This document shows positions 1 to 5,012 of a stretch of DNA of 5,534 nt, piece by piece. A program made the translations under genes and the position numbers. Every line of letters begins with the position of its first letter. The first letter of the stretch is position 1. The notes below the pieces were generated by a model. The model ran no database searches. It was not told the origin of the DNA and saw only the letters and a list, made by a program, of their open reading frames with translations. The DNA is from an uncultured Ardenticatenia bacterium (lineage in GTDB: Bacteria; Chloroflexota; Anaerolineae; Promineifilales; Promineifilaceae). The stretch is taken from the NCBI GenBank assembly GCA_937858165.1, contig CALLZA010001020.1, forward strand, positions 1 through 5,534, given 5' to 3'.

Positions 1-76
1 TTTTTTTTTTCAAGCAGAAGACGGCATACGAGATCTAGTACGGTCTCGTGGGCTCGGAGATGTGTATAAGAGACAG
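1..76. other. Sequencing adapter (Nextera P7 side), not biological
   Basis: Bases 1-10 are a T run, the complement of poly-A read-run-off. Bases 11-34 match the Illumina P7 flow-cell oligo. Bases 35-42 (CTAGTACG) are an 8-base index, the reverse complement of CGTACTAG, which I recall as Nextera index N702. Bases 43-57 are the Nextera read-2 stem and 58-76 are the Tn5 mosaic end AGATGTGTATAAGAGACAG. Genomic sequence starts at 77. Peptides read here, such as MCIRDS (plus) and LLYTSPSPRD (minus), are adapter artefacts and must not be annotated. Confidence 0.99.
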
Positions 77-236
77 CGATGAGGTCGTGCAGGCGAATAC
101 CGCGCTCGGTGGGCGAGGCAGCGGTCGGGTCGCGCAGGATGTCCAGCGCCAGCAAGTCGGGCGGCAGCGGGTCGGCCGCGCGCCAGGCGCGCAGCGTCGC
201 GTTGAGCAAAGGCGCGGTAATGGCGTCTACGTCCAC
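77..236 (-). CDS. Unrecognised protein, N-terminal fragment (3' end cut by adapter)
   Basis: An open minus-strand frame with no stop before the contig edge. I place the start at a GTG (236-234). A GGAGG lies upstream at 252-248, 11 bases away, which is slightly long. The fragment begins MDVDAITAPLLNATLRAW and continues through PLPPDLLALDIL and SPTERGIRLHDLI, 53 codons in all. It is rich in Leu/Ala/Pro, apparently helical and probably soluble. Third codon positions are strongly G/C from the GTG onward, while the frame upstream is more AT-rich and looks non-coding; that supports this start. The frame stays open upstream, so an earlier start (for example a GTG near 378) cannot be excluded. I recognise no family. 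It is transcribed divergently from the LuxR-type gene at 466 and may share the control region between them. Confidence 0.55.
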
Positions 237-302
237 CGTTGAGAAGACCTCCGGCCGGAATAGCCCGATTGTCGCCCGATAACTGCCCGATTTGTGTAGA
301 GA

Positions 303-455
303 GTGCGATGGCAGGGAACGTAGTATATAGCCATTTCTCGTTGACGAAAATCCGCCCGTGCGATGCACCTTCCAAGGTGCGTTGCACGTTCCGACTCACC
401 GTCCAGAAGGTGCAACCCACTTAAGAAAGTGGGATGCACCCAAGCAGGATGCACC
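303..455. promoter_or_regulatory. Cluster of TGCAC-centred dyads (candidate operators)
   Basis: The divergent intergenic region 237-465 contains two near-identical 11-base dyads, GTGCGATGCAC at 358-368 and GTGCGTTGCAC at 377-387, differing only in the central base. A partial copy, GTGCGATG, lies at 303-310. Further elements are GGTGCAACC (409-417), GGATGCACC (432-440) and GGATGCACC (447-455). GCACCTT-CC-AAGGTGC at 365-380 is a perfect dyad linking the first two. TGCAC or its complement occurs five times in 364-454, where about 0.2 would be expected by chance at equal base frequencies. A TTGACG at 341-346 could be a -35 element for the plus strand, but no good -10 follows it. On the minus strand TATACT (327-322) is a plausible -10 for the gene at 236, without a convincing -35. 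Operator function is inferred; the binding protein is unknown. Confidence 0.5.
409..440. repeat. 14-bp inverted repeat (hairpin) upstream of the LuxR-type gene
   Basis: The arms 409-422 (GGTGCAACCCACTT) and 427-440 (AAGTGGGATGCACC) pair at 13 of 14 positions around the 4-base spacer AAGA. The single mismatch is A415 against A434. No T run follows, so it is not a standard terminator. It ends 25 bases before the GTG of the LuxR-type gene and sits inside the TGCAC cluster. It could be an operator dyad, an mRNA hairpin in the 5' leader, or a copy of a dispersed palindromic repeat. Confidence 0.8.
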
Positions 456-465
456 GGGAGGGAAT

Positions 466-681
466 GTGACCCACAACCGAGCTACCGATCTGAGCGACCG
501 CGAGCGCCAGGTATTGCATCTCATCGCCGAGGGCCACACCGACGCCGAGATCGCCAGCGTGCTGTGCATCTCCGTCTACACCGCGCAGAACCACGTCAAG
601 AGCATCCTGCGCAAGCTAAACGCGCGCAACCGGACGCAGGCCAGCACGATCTACGGCAGAATGACGAATTCCAGCTATTGA
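466..681 (+). CDS. Solo LuxR/GerE-type helix-turn-helix regulator (71 aa)
   Basis: A single-domain DNA-binding protein. Residues 8-65 follow the LuxR C-terminal consensus: LSDRERQVLHLIAEGHTDAE, then IASVLCIS, then TAQNHVKSILRKLNARNR. The E-R-Q-V-L first helix, the E-I-A before the turn, the recognition helix around TAQNHVKSIL and the closing K-L-x-x-x-N-R are all present. The usual T-V before the recognition helix is T-A here, a mild deviation. There is no receiver or autoinducer domain; the length is like GerE (about 74 aa). The GTG at 466 is preferred because GGGAGG lies at 456-461 and the frame further upstream only reads through the repeat cluster. The spacing is short, about 4 bases. It may regulate the downstream genes or the divergent gene, possibly through the adjacent dyads. 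What signal it responds to cannot be told. Confidence 0.85.
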   Translation: MTHNRATDLSDRERQVLHLIAEGHTDAEIASVLCISVYTAQNHVKSILRKLNARNRTQASTIYGRMTNSSY

Positions 682-706
682 GCCGCGGAACTAGCGCCCC
701 TATACT
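678..706 (+). promoter_or_regulatory. Sigma-70-like promoter for the lipoprotein gene or operon
   Basis: TTGAGC (678-683), a 17-base spacer, then TATACT (701-706). This matches the -35 consensus at 4 of 6 positions and the -10 consensus at 5 of 6, with ideal spacing. The -35 overlaps the TGA stop of the LuxR-type gene at 679-681. The predicted start near 713 gives a leader of about 72 bases before the GTG at 785. It would uncouple the lipoprotein operon from the regulator gene. Confidence 0.6.
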
Positions 707-784
707 GCGAATGGGGTCAGTCTCGCCGTTCGTTCAAAGGGGTGTTCCAGTCGCGTTTGGAGTCTTGGCTCAGGAGGGAGCGAC

Positions 785-1633
785 GTGGCCAGGGTCAACA
801 AGTGGCCTAAGCAGCACGGTTTAGGAGCATTCTCCACGTGTCTCCTGCTGTGTTCACTGACGATAGCGACGACGGCCTGTTCGCTGTTGAGGCGGGCGTC
901 GGAGGAGGCGTCGGTTGAGTTTACGTATGATCCGCCCGTTCTTCCCCTACAGATTAGCGTCAACACGTGGGGCGAGGTCACTATCGAGACGACGGCTGAC
1001 GTCTCGTTGCCCACACCAATTGGAGTGTTCAGCGCGGCGCTGATAACCGATTCGAATCACTTCATGCAGTCGGCCGACAACGTTCTCATCATCCGCATCG
1101 ACGATCAGGAGTGTGTCTACGACATGCACGGTCACTCCCTGCAATTCACCGGCCTGGAGGGGCAGTACGAGATCGTCACCGTCGAAACGGACGAGGATGG
1201 CAACGTCACCATCGAGTTGAAGGGCGATCACTACACTGGCTGCACCCAGGAGTGGACGACCGTCGCCGTGGCCAATACGGTCGGGGCGTCGGGGCACGAA
1301 GCTGGCTGCCCGGGCGCATCTGCTTCCTATCTGGAGGTCGGAGACGCGGCCTATATCTCTGTGTTCCAGGCCGCGGTGCTGAAAGAACCGAGTGAATTCG
1401 CTTCGTTCACCAAGTACAAGTACTTGGACGGCGGACGCACCGTGACGATCATCGACGGCCCGGTCTGTGGCCCCGGCAACCCGGGGCACGTTCTCTTCTG
1501 GAAGGTGCACAGCGAACGCATCCACTTTGCCGATGGCACGAGTGGCGAAGTGGAAGGGTGGGTGGCCGAAGAGAGCGGCGACATCTATCTGCTGCGGCCG
1601 ATAGAACAGACGAGGTCGGGGCCATCGACGTGA
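785..1633 (+). CDS. Secreted lipoprotein with C-terminal SH3b-like domain (282 aa)
   Basis: The GTG start follows a strong GGAGG (773-777) at a 7-base spacing. Residues 1-31 form a lipoprotein signal peptide: basic N-terminus (R3, K6, K9), hydrophobic stretch 13-29, then T-T-A-C with C32 as the lipidated cysteine, so the mature protein should be membrane-anchored and extracytoplasmic. Residues about 50-165 form a beta-rich region containing TPIGVFSAAL and VLIIRIDDQECVYD, resembling N-terminal modules I have seen in Chloroflexota SH3b proteins. Residues about 180-274 look like a bacterial SH3 domain: repeated strands, IIDGPVCGPGNPG, FWKVHSE, then DGTSGEVEGWVAEES and YLLRPI; the GWVAE near the end is typical. 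SH3b domains commonly bind cell-wall or other surface ligands, but the ligand is unknown here. After lipidation, C110, C153, C175 and C228 remain, enough for two disulphides. It is the first gene of a probable operon with those at 1673, 2043 and 2268. No catalytic motif is seen. Confidence 0.85.
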   Translation: MARVNKWPKQHGLGAFSTCLLLCSLTIATTACSLLRRASEEASVEFTYDPPVLPLQISVNTWGEVTIETTADVSLPTPIGVFSAALITDSNHFMQSADNVLIIRIDDQECVYDMHGHSLQFTGLEGQYEIVTVETDEDGNVTIELKGDHYTGCTQEWTTVAVANTVGASGHEAGCPGASASYLEVGDAAYISVFQAAVLKEPSEFASFTKYKYLDGGRTVTIIDGPVCGPGNPGHVLFWKVHSERIHFADGTSGEVEGWVAEESGDIYLLRPIEQTRSGPST

Positions 1634-1672
1634 AGGGAAGTTAGAACAATTGGGTCATCATAGGAGGGAAAT

Positions 1673-1930
1673 ATGAGTGCCTTTGAGTATCTGGTGGTGC
1701 CCTTCGTGGGCCAGTTGAAGAGCGGCGTCTTCTCCGTCGAGAGCGCGCAGAACGTCACGGCCCAGTTGCAGGCCGTCATCAACCAGTATGGTCAGCAAGG
1801 GTGGGAGTTCTACCGCATCGACAAGGTCGATGTCCAGATTAAGCCCGGCTGCCTGGCGGCACTGTTTGGGGCCAGCGCGTCGTTTATCACCTTCGATCAG
1901 ATCATCTTCCGGCACCTGCGTACTCAATGA
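1673..1930 (+). CDS. DUF4177-like small protein (85 aa)
   Basis: A small alpha/beta protein. It opens with FEYLVVPF, a first strand like that of DUF4177 proteins. A helix with LQAVINQYGQQGWEFYRIDK follows (31-51), containing the family's typical helix-then-G-W-E turn (G43, W44, E45). It closes with the strand FDQIIFRHL (74-82). Residues 58-70 (PGCLAALFGASAS) form a Gly/Ala-rich hydrophobic insert that is longer than in minimal members. There is no signal peptide, so it is probably cytoplasmic. The ATG has an excellent AGGAGGG (1662-1668) and lies 39 bases after the lipoprotein stop, indicating co-transcription. The molecular function of DUF4177 is unknown to me. The family call is by pattern and moderately firm; the ORF itself is near certain. 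Confidence 0.82.
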   Translation: MSAFEYLVVPFVGQLKSGVFSVESAQNVTAQLQAVINQYGQQGWEFYRIDKVDVQIKPGCLAALFGASASFITFDQIIFRHLRTQ

Positions 1931-2042
1931 GTCTACACCGCCAGACATCTGCCTTGGCGCAACGATCCGCGGATCAGTCGTGCGAGGCAAGCGGCTGCCA
2001 GTGCAGCCATGAGGTAGACACATCCACGAGGAGGCAAACCCG

Positions 2043-2222
2043 ATGACCAAGTACAGCGCTTGTCCAAACTGCGGCCGCAAACCGACGTGGGGGCGCGTGC
2101 CGATATACGAGTGCAGCCGTTGCGGCAAGCGGTTTTGCTATGAGTGCCCCGGCAGCAATGGCGCGCGACGCTGCCCCAAGTGCCAGAGCGAAAGCAAGCG
2201 GCATGTGGGGGACGCGACGTAG
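2043..2222 (+). CDS. Eight-cysteine zinc-binding microprotein (59 aa)
   Basis: A 59-aa basic protein starting at ATG 2043, 8 bases after GAGGAGG (2028-2034), and ending in TAG. It has eight cysteines in four CxxC pairs: C7/C10 (CPNCG), C24/C27 (CSRCG), C32/C35 (CYEC) and C44/C47 (CPKC). The spacing C-x2-C-x13-C-x2-C-x4-C-x2-C-x8-C-x2-C is what a two-zinc cross-brace (RING-like, or the Ssl1/p44 C4-type finger) would need. It also fits two consecutive zinc ribbons. The central ECSRCGKRFCYEC is the most finger-like part. There is no signal or membrane segment, so it should be cytoplasmic and may bind nucleic acid or protein. The RING histidine is replaced by cysteine. It lies between the DUF4177-like and beta-helix genes on the same strand. 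Its small size and strong RBS make it easy to miss in automated calls. Confidence 0.85.
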   Translation: MTKYSACPNCGRKPTWGRVPIYECSRCGKRFCYECPGSNGARRCPKCQSESKRHVGDAT

Positions 2223-2267
2223 GGCATTACCCCTTGCGGTCGCACATTTCTACTTTGGGAGGATGCC

Positions 2268-4415
2268 ATGTCGCAAGCAACATTTCGATCTCTGTTCATC
2301 GGCCGCCCCGCCAGGGTTGGTCTACTACTGGTCGTGATCGCCACGTGGGCGCTGGCCGTCGTCGGCCCGGTGGCAGCGCAAGAAGACACGCCGCCCTCGG
2401 CCCCGGCCGAACTGCCTGCCGCACCGGTGGGCACGCCCATCTGCGGCCCGACGCAGAACGTCGGCGGGGCCATCGCCACCAACACGACCTGGACGGCAGG
2501 CAAAGTCTACGTGTTGACCGGCGATATCACCGTTAACCAGTTGTCGACGCTGACGATTCAGCCGGGGGCGGTGGTCAAGATCAACTGGGATCGCGGCTTC
2601 ACGGTGAACGGCAAGTTAGTCGCCAACGGGACGGCCGAGCACCCGATCTACTTCACGTCAATCAAAGACGATTCGATCTGTGGCGACACGAACGGCGACA
2701 GCACAGGCAGCGTACCCAATCCGGGCGACTGGCGCTGGATCGAATTCCTAACGACCGCCGATTCGGCAAGCTCAATCACCAGCGCTGTCGTTCGCTATGG
2801 GGGCCGCCTGGATGGCTACCACTATGACAACTGGGCAGCGCCGATCCGCTTTCGTGGCGCTATTCCCACACTCAACAACATTACCTTCGAGGATAACTAC
2901 CGCAACGCGGCGGCCATCATAGGACACAACTGGCTCACATCGTCGCTCAAACCTTCAAACGTCATACATATCCTCGAAGATCATATCGAGATTCTCCAGG
3001 CAAACACATTCACCATTCCGGCCGGACTGAAGATGAAGCCGGAATGGGACAAGGGTATTCACGTTTATGGAAAGCTGGTTGCCCAAGGTACGGCAAATGC
3101 ACCTATTCTGTTCACTTCGGTCCACGACGATAGCGTGTGTGGCTTGGGAGCGGCCGGCGAACCAATCTGTGACACCAACAATAATACCACGGCCTCCGTG
3201 CCTGGAGTTGGCGACTGGCGGTGGATCTATTTCGATGGTGTCAGCGATCCTACAAGCATCATCAGCCGGGCGATCATTCGCTATGGGGGACGTCTGGATG
3301 GCTACTACAATGACGACTTTGCCGCGCCCATTCGCTTTCAAAGTGTCGTTCCAACGCTCGACCACCTGACATTCGAACACAACTACCGCAATGCTGCTAG
3401 CATCATGGGCGGTATCTGGCTGACCACAGCCCTGAAGAGCACAACGGTGATTTATGTCCTCGAGTCGGACATTACAATTCCTCAAGCCAACACCTTCACT
3501 ATCCCCGCTGGCGTCAAAATCAAGCCGGAGTGGAGCAGAGGCATCATCGTAGATGGCAAGCTACTCATCCAAGGCACTGATGGACAGCCGGTCCTCTTCA
3601 CTTCTACAGCTGATGACACCGTCTGTGGCACCGGCGTGGCCGGTGAACCCATCTGTGATACGAACAACAATGGCGTGGCCTCTGTTCCAGCGGCGGGCGA
3701 CTGGCGGTGGATTGACTTTACGCCGGTCAGTGATCCGGCGAGTACAATCACGTGGGCCATCTTCCGCTATGGCGGTCGGCGTGATGAGTATTACAACGAC
3801 TCCTGGCATTCCATTTTGCGGCTCAACTCCACTTCGCCCACGGTCTCCTATACCGCCTTCCGTGACAATCCTGGTGGCATCGATGTCCTGGGTACGGCAC
3901 AGCCGACACTGATTTGCAATGATTTCGAGAACTCAGTCGATACCGAAGTGCGCTACGCCATATACGATGAAACGCCGGCCACAGCCGTCGTCGCCCGCGA
4001 CAACTGGTGGGGCAGCGTCAGCGGCCCGACACATGCCAGCAACCCCCACGGCGCGGGCGACACGGTGAGCGACGGCATCGACTTCACGCCGTGGCGCACC
4101 ACCCCCTGTGTGCTGCCCCCCACTGCGCCCGACGCCGCCTTCGAGGCCACGCCCACCAGCGGCGAAGCGCCGCTGTCGGTCAGCTTCTTCAACACCTCCG
4201 GCGGCGCGGTGACGAATAGCCAGTGGGCCTTCGGCGACGGCGGAACCAGCACGGCGATGAATCCCACTCACGTCTATACGCAACCCGGCGTCTACTCGGT
4301 CACTCTAACCGTCAACGGCCCGGCCGGCGACGACACCGTCACCAACACGGCCTACATTCAAGTTGACGCGACCACGTACCGGATGTTCGCTCCGGTGATC
4401 GTTCGGCCGCGATAA
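2268..4415 (+). CDS. Secreted beta-helix repeat protein with PKD domain (715 aa)
   Basis: The ATG follows GGGAGG (2257-2262) by 5 bases. Residues 1-37 are a Sec signal peptide: R7, R13, R16, hydrophobic core 17-33, predicted cut after V-A-A (37). Residues 38-60 are a Pro/Ala-rich linker. Residues 80 to about 542 carry three long right-handed beta-helix-type repeats with the signatures TIPAG, GKLxxxGT, FTS, GDWRWI and RYGGR. Residues 575-609 hold the NWWG...SGP...DFTPW block that often closes such repeats. Residues about 621-700 are a PKD domain (FGDG at 655-658, HVY 668-670, GVYSVTLTV 674-682). The C-terminus is TYRMFAPVIVRPR, like the short aromatic-x-P tails I associate with Chloroflexota exported proteins. 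No pectate-lyase or other catalytic signature is obvious, so an adhesive or glycan-binding surface role is likelier than an enzyme; this is inference. Asp/Asn-rich loops (DTNGD, DTNNN) may bind calcium. It is the last gene of the probable operon. Confidence 0.9.
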   Translation: MSQATFRSLFIGRPARVGLLLVVIATWALAVVGPVAAQEDTPPSAPAELPAAPVGTPICGPTQNVGGAIATNTTWTAGKVYVLTGDITVNQLSTLTIQPGAVVKINWDRGFTVNGKLVANGTAEHPIYFTSIKDDSICGDTNGDSTGSVPNPGDWRWIEFLTTADSASSITSAVVRYGGRLDGYHYDNWAAPIRFRGAIPTLNNITFEDNYRNAAAIIGHNWLTSSLKPSNVIHILEDHIEILQANTFTIPAGLKMKPEWDKGIHVYGKLVAQGTANAPILFTSVHDDSVCGLGAAGEPICDTNNNTTASVPGVGDWRWIYFDGVSDPTSIISRAIIRYGGRLDGYYNDDFAAPIRFQSVVPTLDHLTFEHNYRNAASIMGGIWLTTALKSTTVIYVLESDITIPQANTFTIPAGVKIKPEWSRGIIVDGKLLIQGTDGQPVLFTSTADDTVCGTGVAGEPICDTNNNGVASVPAAGDWRWIDFTPVSDPASTITWAIFRYGGRRDEYYNDSWHSILRLNSTSPTVSYTAFRDNPGGIDVLGTAQPTLICNDFENSVDTEVRYAIYDETPATAVVARDNWWGSVSGPTHASNPHGAGDTVSDGIDFTPWRTTPCVLPPTAPDAAFEATPTSGEAPLSVSFFNTSGGAVTNSQWAFGDGGTSTAMNPTHVYTQPGVYSVTLTVNGPAGDDTVTNTAYIQVDATTYRMFAPVIVRPR
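2505..3893 (+). repeat. Three in-frame tandem repeats of about 153-162 codons
   Basis: Unit 1 is 2505-2963 (residues 80-232), unit 2 is 2964-3449 (233-394) and unit 3 is 3450-3893 (395-542, degenerate at its end). Each unit has the order TIPAG/TIQPG, GKL, FTS, D-D-S/T-x-C, GDWRWI, RYGGR. Units 2 and 3 are most alike and share a 9-residue insert that ends in a second cysteine (C291/C301 and C453/C463). Unit 1 lacks it and has only C138. Unit 3 loses the AAPIRF and NYRNAA segments. The pattern fits duplication of one long module, with the 2/3 duplication later or the insert lost from unit 1. Confidence 0.88.
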
Positions 4416-4431
4416 TTTATCGGCTAGGGGA

Positions 4432-4460
4432 TTGCATCTTGGCTACCCTTCTGCTACTCT
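4432..4460 (+). promoter_or_regulatory. Possible weak promoter after the beta-helix gene
   Basis: TTGCAT (4432-4437), a 17-base spacer, then TACTCT (4455-4460). Spacing is ideal but both boxes match the consensus poorly. The predicted start at about 4467-4470 falls on or just before the ATG of a short ORF at 4470, suggesting a leaderless transcript. It would drive 4470 onward independently of the long operon. Confidence 0.35.
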
Positions 4461-4469
4461 CTGCTCATC

Positions 4470-4559
4470 ATGATCCGTAACCCGTTCGTCTTCACCAGCG
4501 ATTGTTGCGCCACCCCAGCCGCGCCCCGCCGCGTCGGTGGTTGGCCCATGCCTGATTGA
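4470..4559 (+). CDS. Possible 29-aa leader peptide
   Basis: A short frame from ATG 4470 to TGA 4557-4559. It encodes MIRNPFVFTSDCCATP, then AAPRRVGGWPMPD. No ribosome-binding site precedes it, but the predicted transcription start lies at most a few bases upstream, so leaderless translation is possible. It contains two neighbouring pairs of possibly regulatory codons (Cys-Cys at 12-13, Arg-Arg at 20-21) and one Trp (25). It ends 29 bases before a strong terminator hairpin, the geometry of a transcription attenuator. It could equally be a chance ORF in a GC-rich spacer. The downstream gene at 4685 gives no clue to an amino-acid signal. Confidence 0.3.
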   Translation: MIRNPFVFTSDCCATPAAPRRVGGWPMPD

Positions 4560-4588
4560 CGACAACGGCAGGACAACCCGATAGTGAC

Positions 4589-4616
4589 AAGGCGCGGCGC
4601 AACCCGCGCCTTTTTT
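4589..4616 (+). terminator. Rho-independent terminator
   Basis: AAGGCGCGG (4589-4597), loop CGCAAC (4598-4603), CCGCGCCTT (4604-4612), with a six-T run at 4611-4616. The stem has 7 G/C pairs plus two A-T pairs. It ends transcription from the beta-helix gene and/or from the putative leader. Upstream CGCCGCG (4527-4533) is complementary to CGCGGCG (4593-4599), and GTTGCGCC (4504-4511) to GGCGCAAC (4596-4603); either pairing would disrupt the terminator stem. Confidence 0.88.
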
Positions 4617-4636
4617 GTTGTCCATTTCGTCTCTTT

Positions 4637-4663
4637 AATCTGCGAAATCTGTGTAATCTGCGG
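4637..4663. repeat. Three tandem 9-mers, AATCTGYGN
   Basis: AATCTGCGA, AATCTGTGT and AATCTGCGG follow one another exactly at 4637, 4646 and 4655. On the other strand this reads as CGCAGATT-type units. I recall very similar units as dispersed intergenic repeats in many environmental bacterial genomes; they produce spurious peptides such as ITQISQI. Here it lies between the terminator and the RBS of the gene at 4685. Confidence 0.8.
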
Positions 4664-4684
4664 TTTGCTTCTTGAGGTGACCCA

Positions 4685-4996
4685 ATGACTCAGCACCCGA
4701 CCCGCTACGACCACTTCCGCGCCCTGGGCCTGGCCGGCGCGGCCCACGACGTGGACGCGCTCATGCACGCCCTGTGCGCCTACGACGACGTGGCCACGTC
4801 GCGGCTGGTCGATTTCGCTCTGGGGTTGGTCGAGACGCGTGACGGCGCGGCCCGGCTGCGCCACTACCTGTTTCACGGCGCGGCCGTCCAGCGCAATTAC
4901 GCCGCGCTCTACTTCAAGCGCCGCGGTCGGGTTGCCTTGCTTGACGAAGCGGTGCAACAGGGCAAGATCGATGCGGTGCAGGCATATTCGAGATAG
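4685..4996 (+). CDS. Small helical protein of unknown function (103 aa)
   Basis: The ATG follows GAGGTGA (4674-4680), with 7 bases between GAGG and the start. The product has no signal peptide or membrane segment and looks all-helical. Residues 22-52 resemble a helical repeat pair (VDALMHALCAYDDVATSRLV). The C-terminal part is distinctive: NYAALYFKRRG (71-81), then LLDEAVQQGKIDAVQAYSR to the end. That pattern, an N-Y-A-A-L-Y-F-K-R-R-G helix followed by a G-x-I-D-x-x-Q-A-x-S-R tail, resembles small conserved Chloroflexota proteins I have seen, with a HEAT-like feel. I cannot name a function. It sits alone between a terminator and a long inverted repeat, so it is probably monocistronic. High third-position G/C supports coding. 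Confidence 0.8.
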   Translation: MTQHPTRYDHFRALGLAGAAHDVDALMHALCAYDDVATSRLVDFALGLVETRDGAARLRHYLFHGAAVQRNYAALYFKRRGRVALLDEAVQQGKIDAVQAYSR

Positions 4997-5012
4997 TGAC
5001 GAGTTACGAGTG

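Noticed and set aside
10..420. A 136-codon minus-strand ORF reaching the left end
   Set aside because: Its C-terminal third is adapter sequence (LLYTSPSPRD) and the middle is Arg/Ala-rich shadow translation. The neighbouring minus frame has far better codon bias.
358..465. Upstream extension of the LuxR-type protein to a GTG at 358
   Set aside because: The extension merely translates the TGCAC repeat cluster, has no RBS, and lies outside the HTH domain. GTG 466 has a GGGAGG.
947..1525. A 192-codon minus-strand ORF opposite the lipoprotein gene
   Set aside because: It is the antisense shadow of a gene with signal peptide, SH3b features and a strong RBS. It has no RBS or recognisable motif of its own.
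1964..1975. Perfect 12-base palindrome GATCCGCGGATC in the 1931-2042 spacer
   Set aside because: Short, single copy in the window, with no promoter around it. Not enough to call an operator.
1658..2128. A 156-codon minus-strand ORF spanning the two small genes
   Set aside because: It is antisense to the DUF4177-like and zinc-binding ORFs, which have strong ribosome-binding sites and family patterns. No coding evidence of its own.
2955..3485. A 176-codon minus-strand ORF inside the beta-helix gene
   Set aside because: A shadow of the repeat-coding strand. No RBS and no domain.
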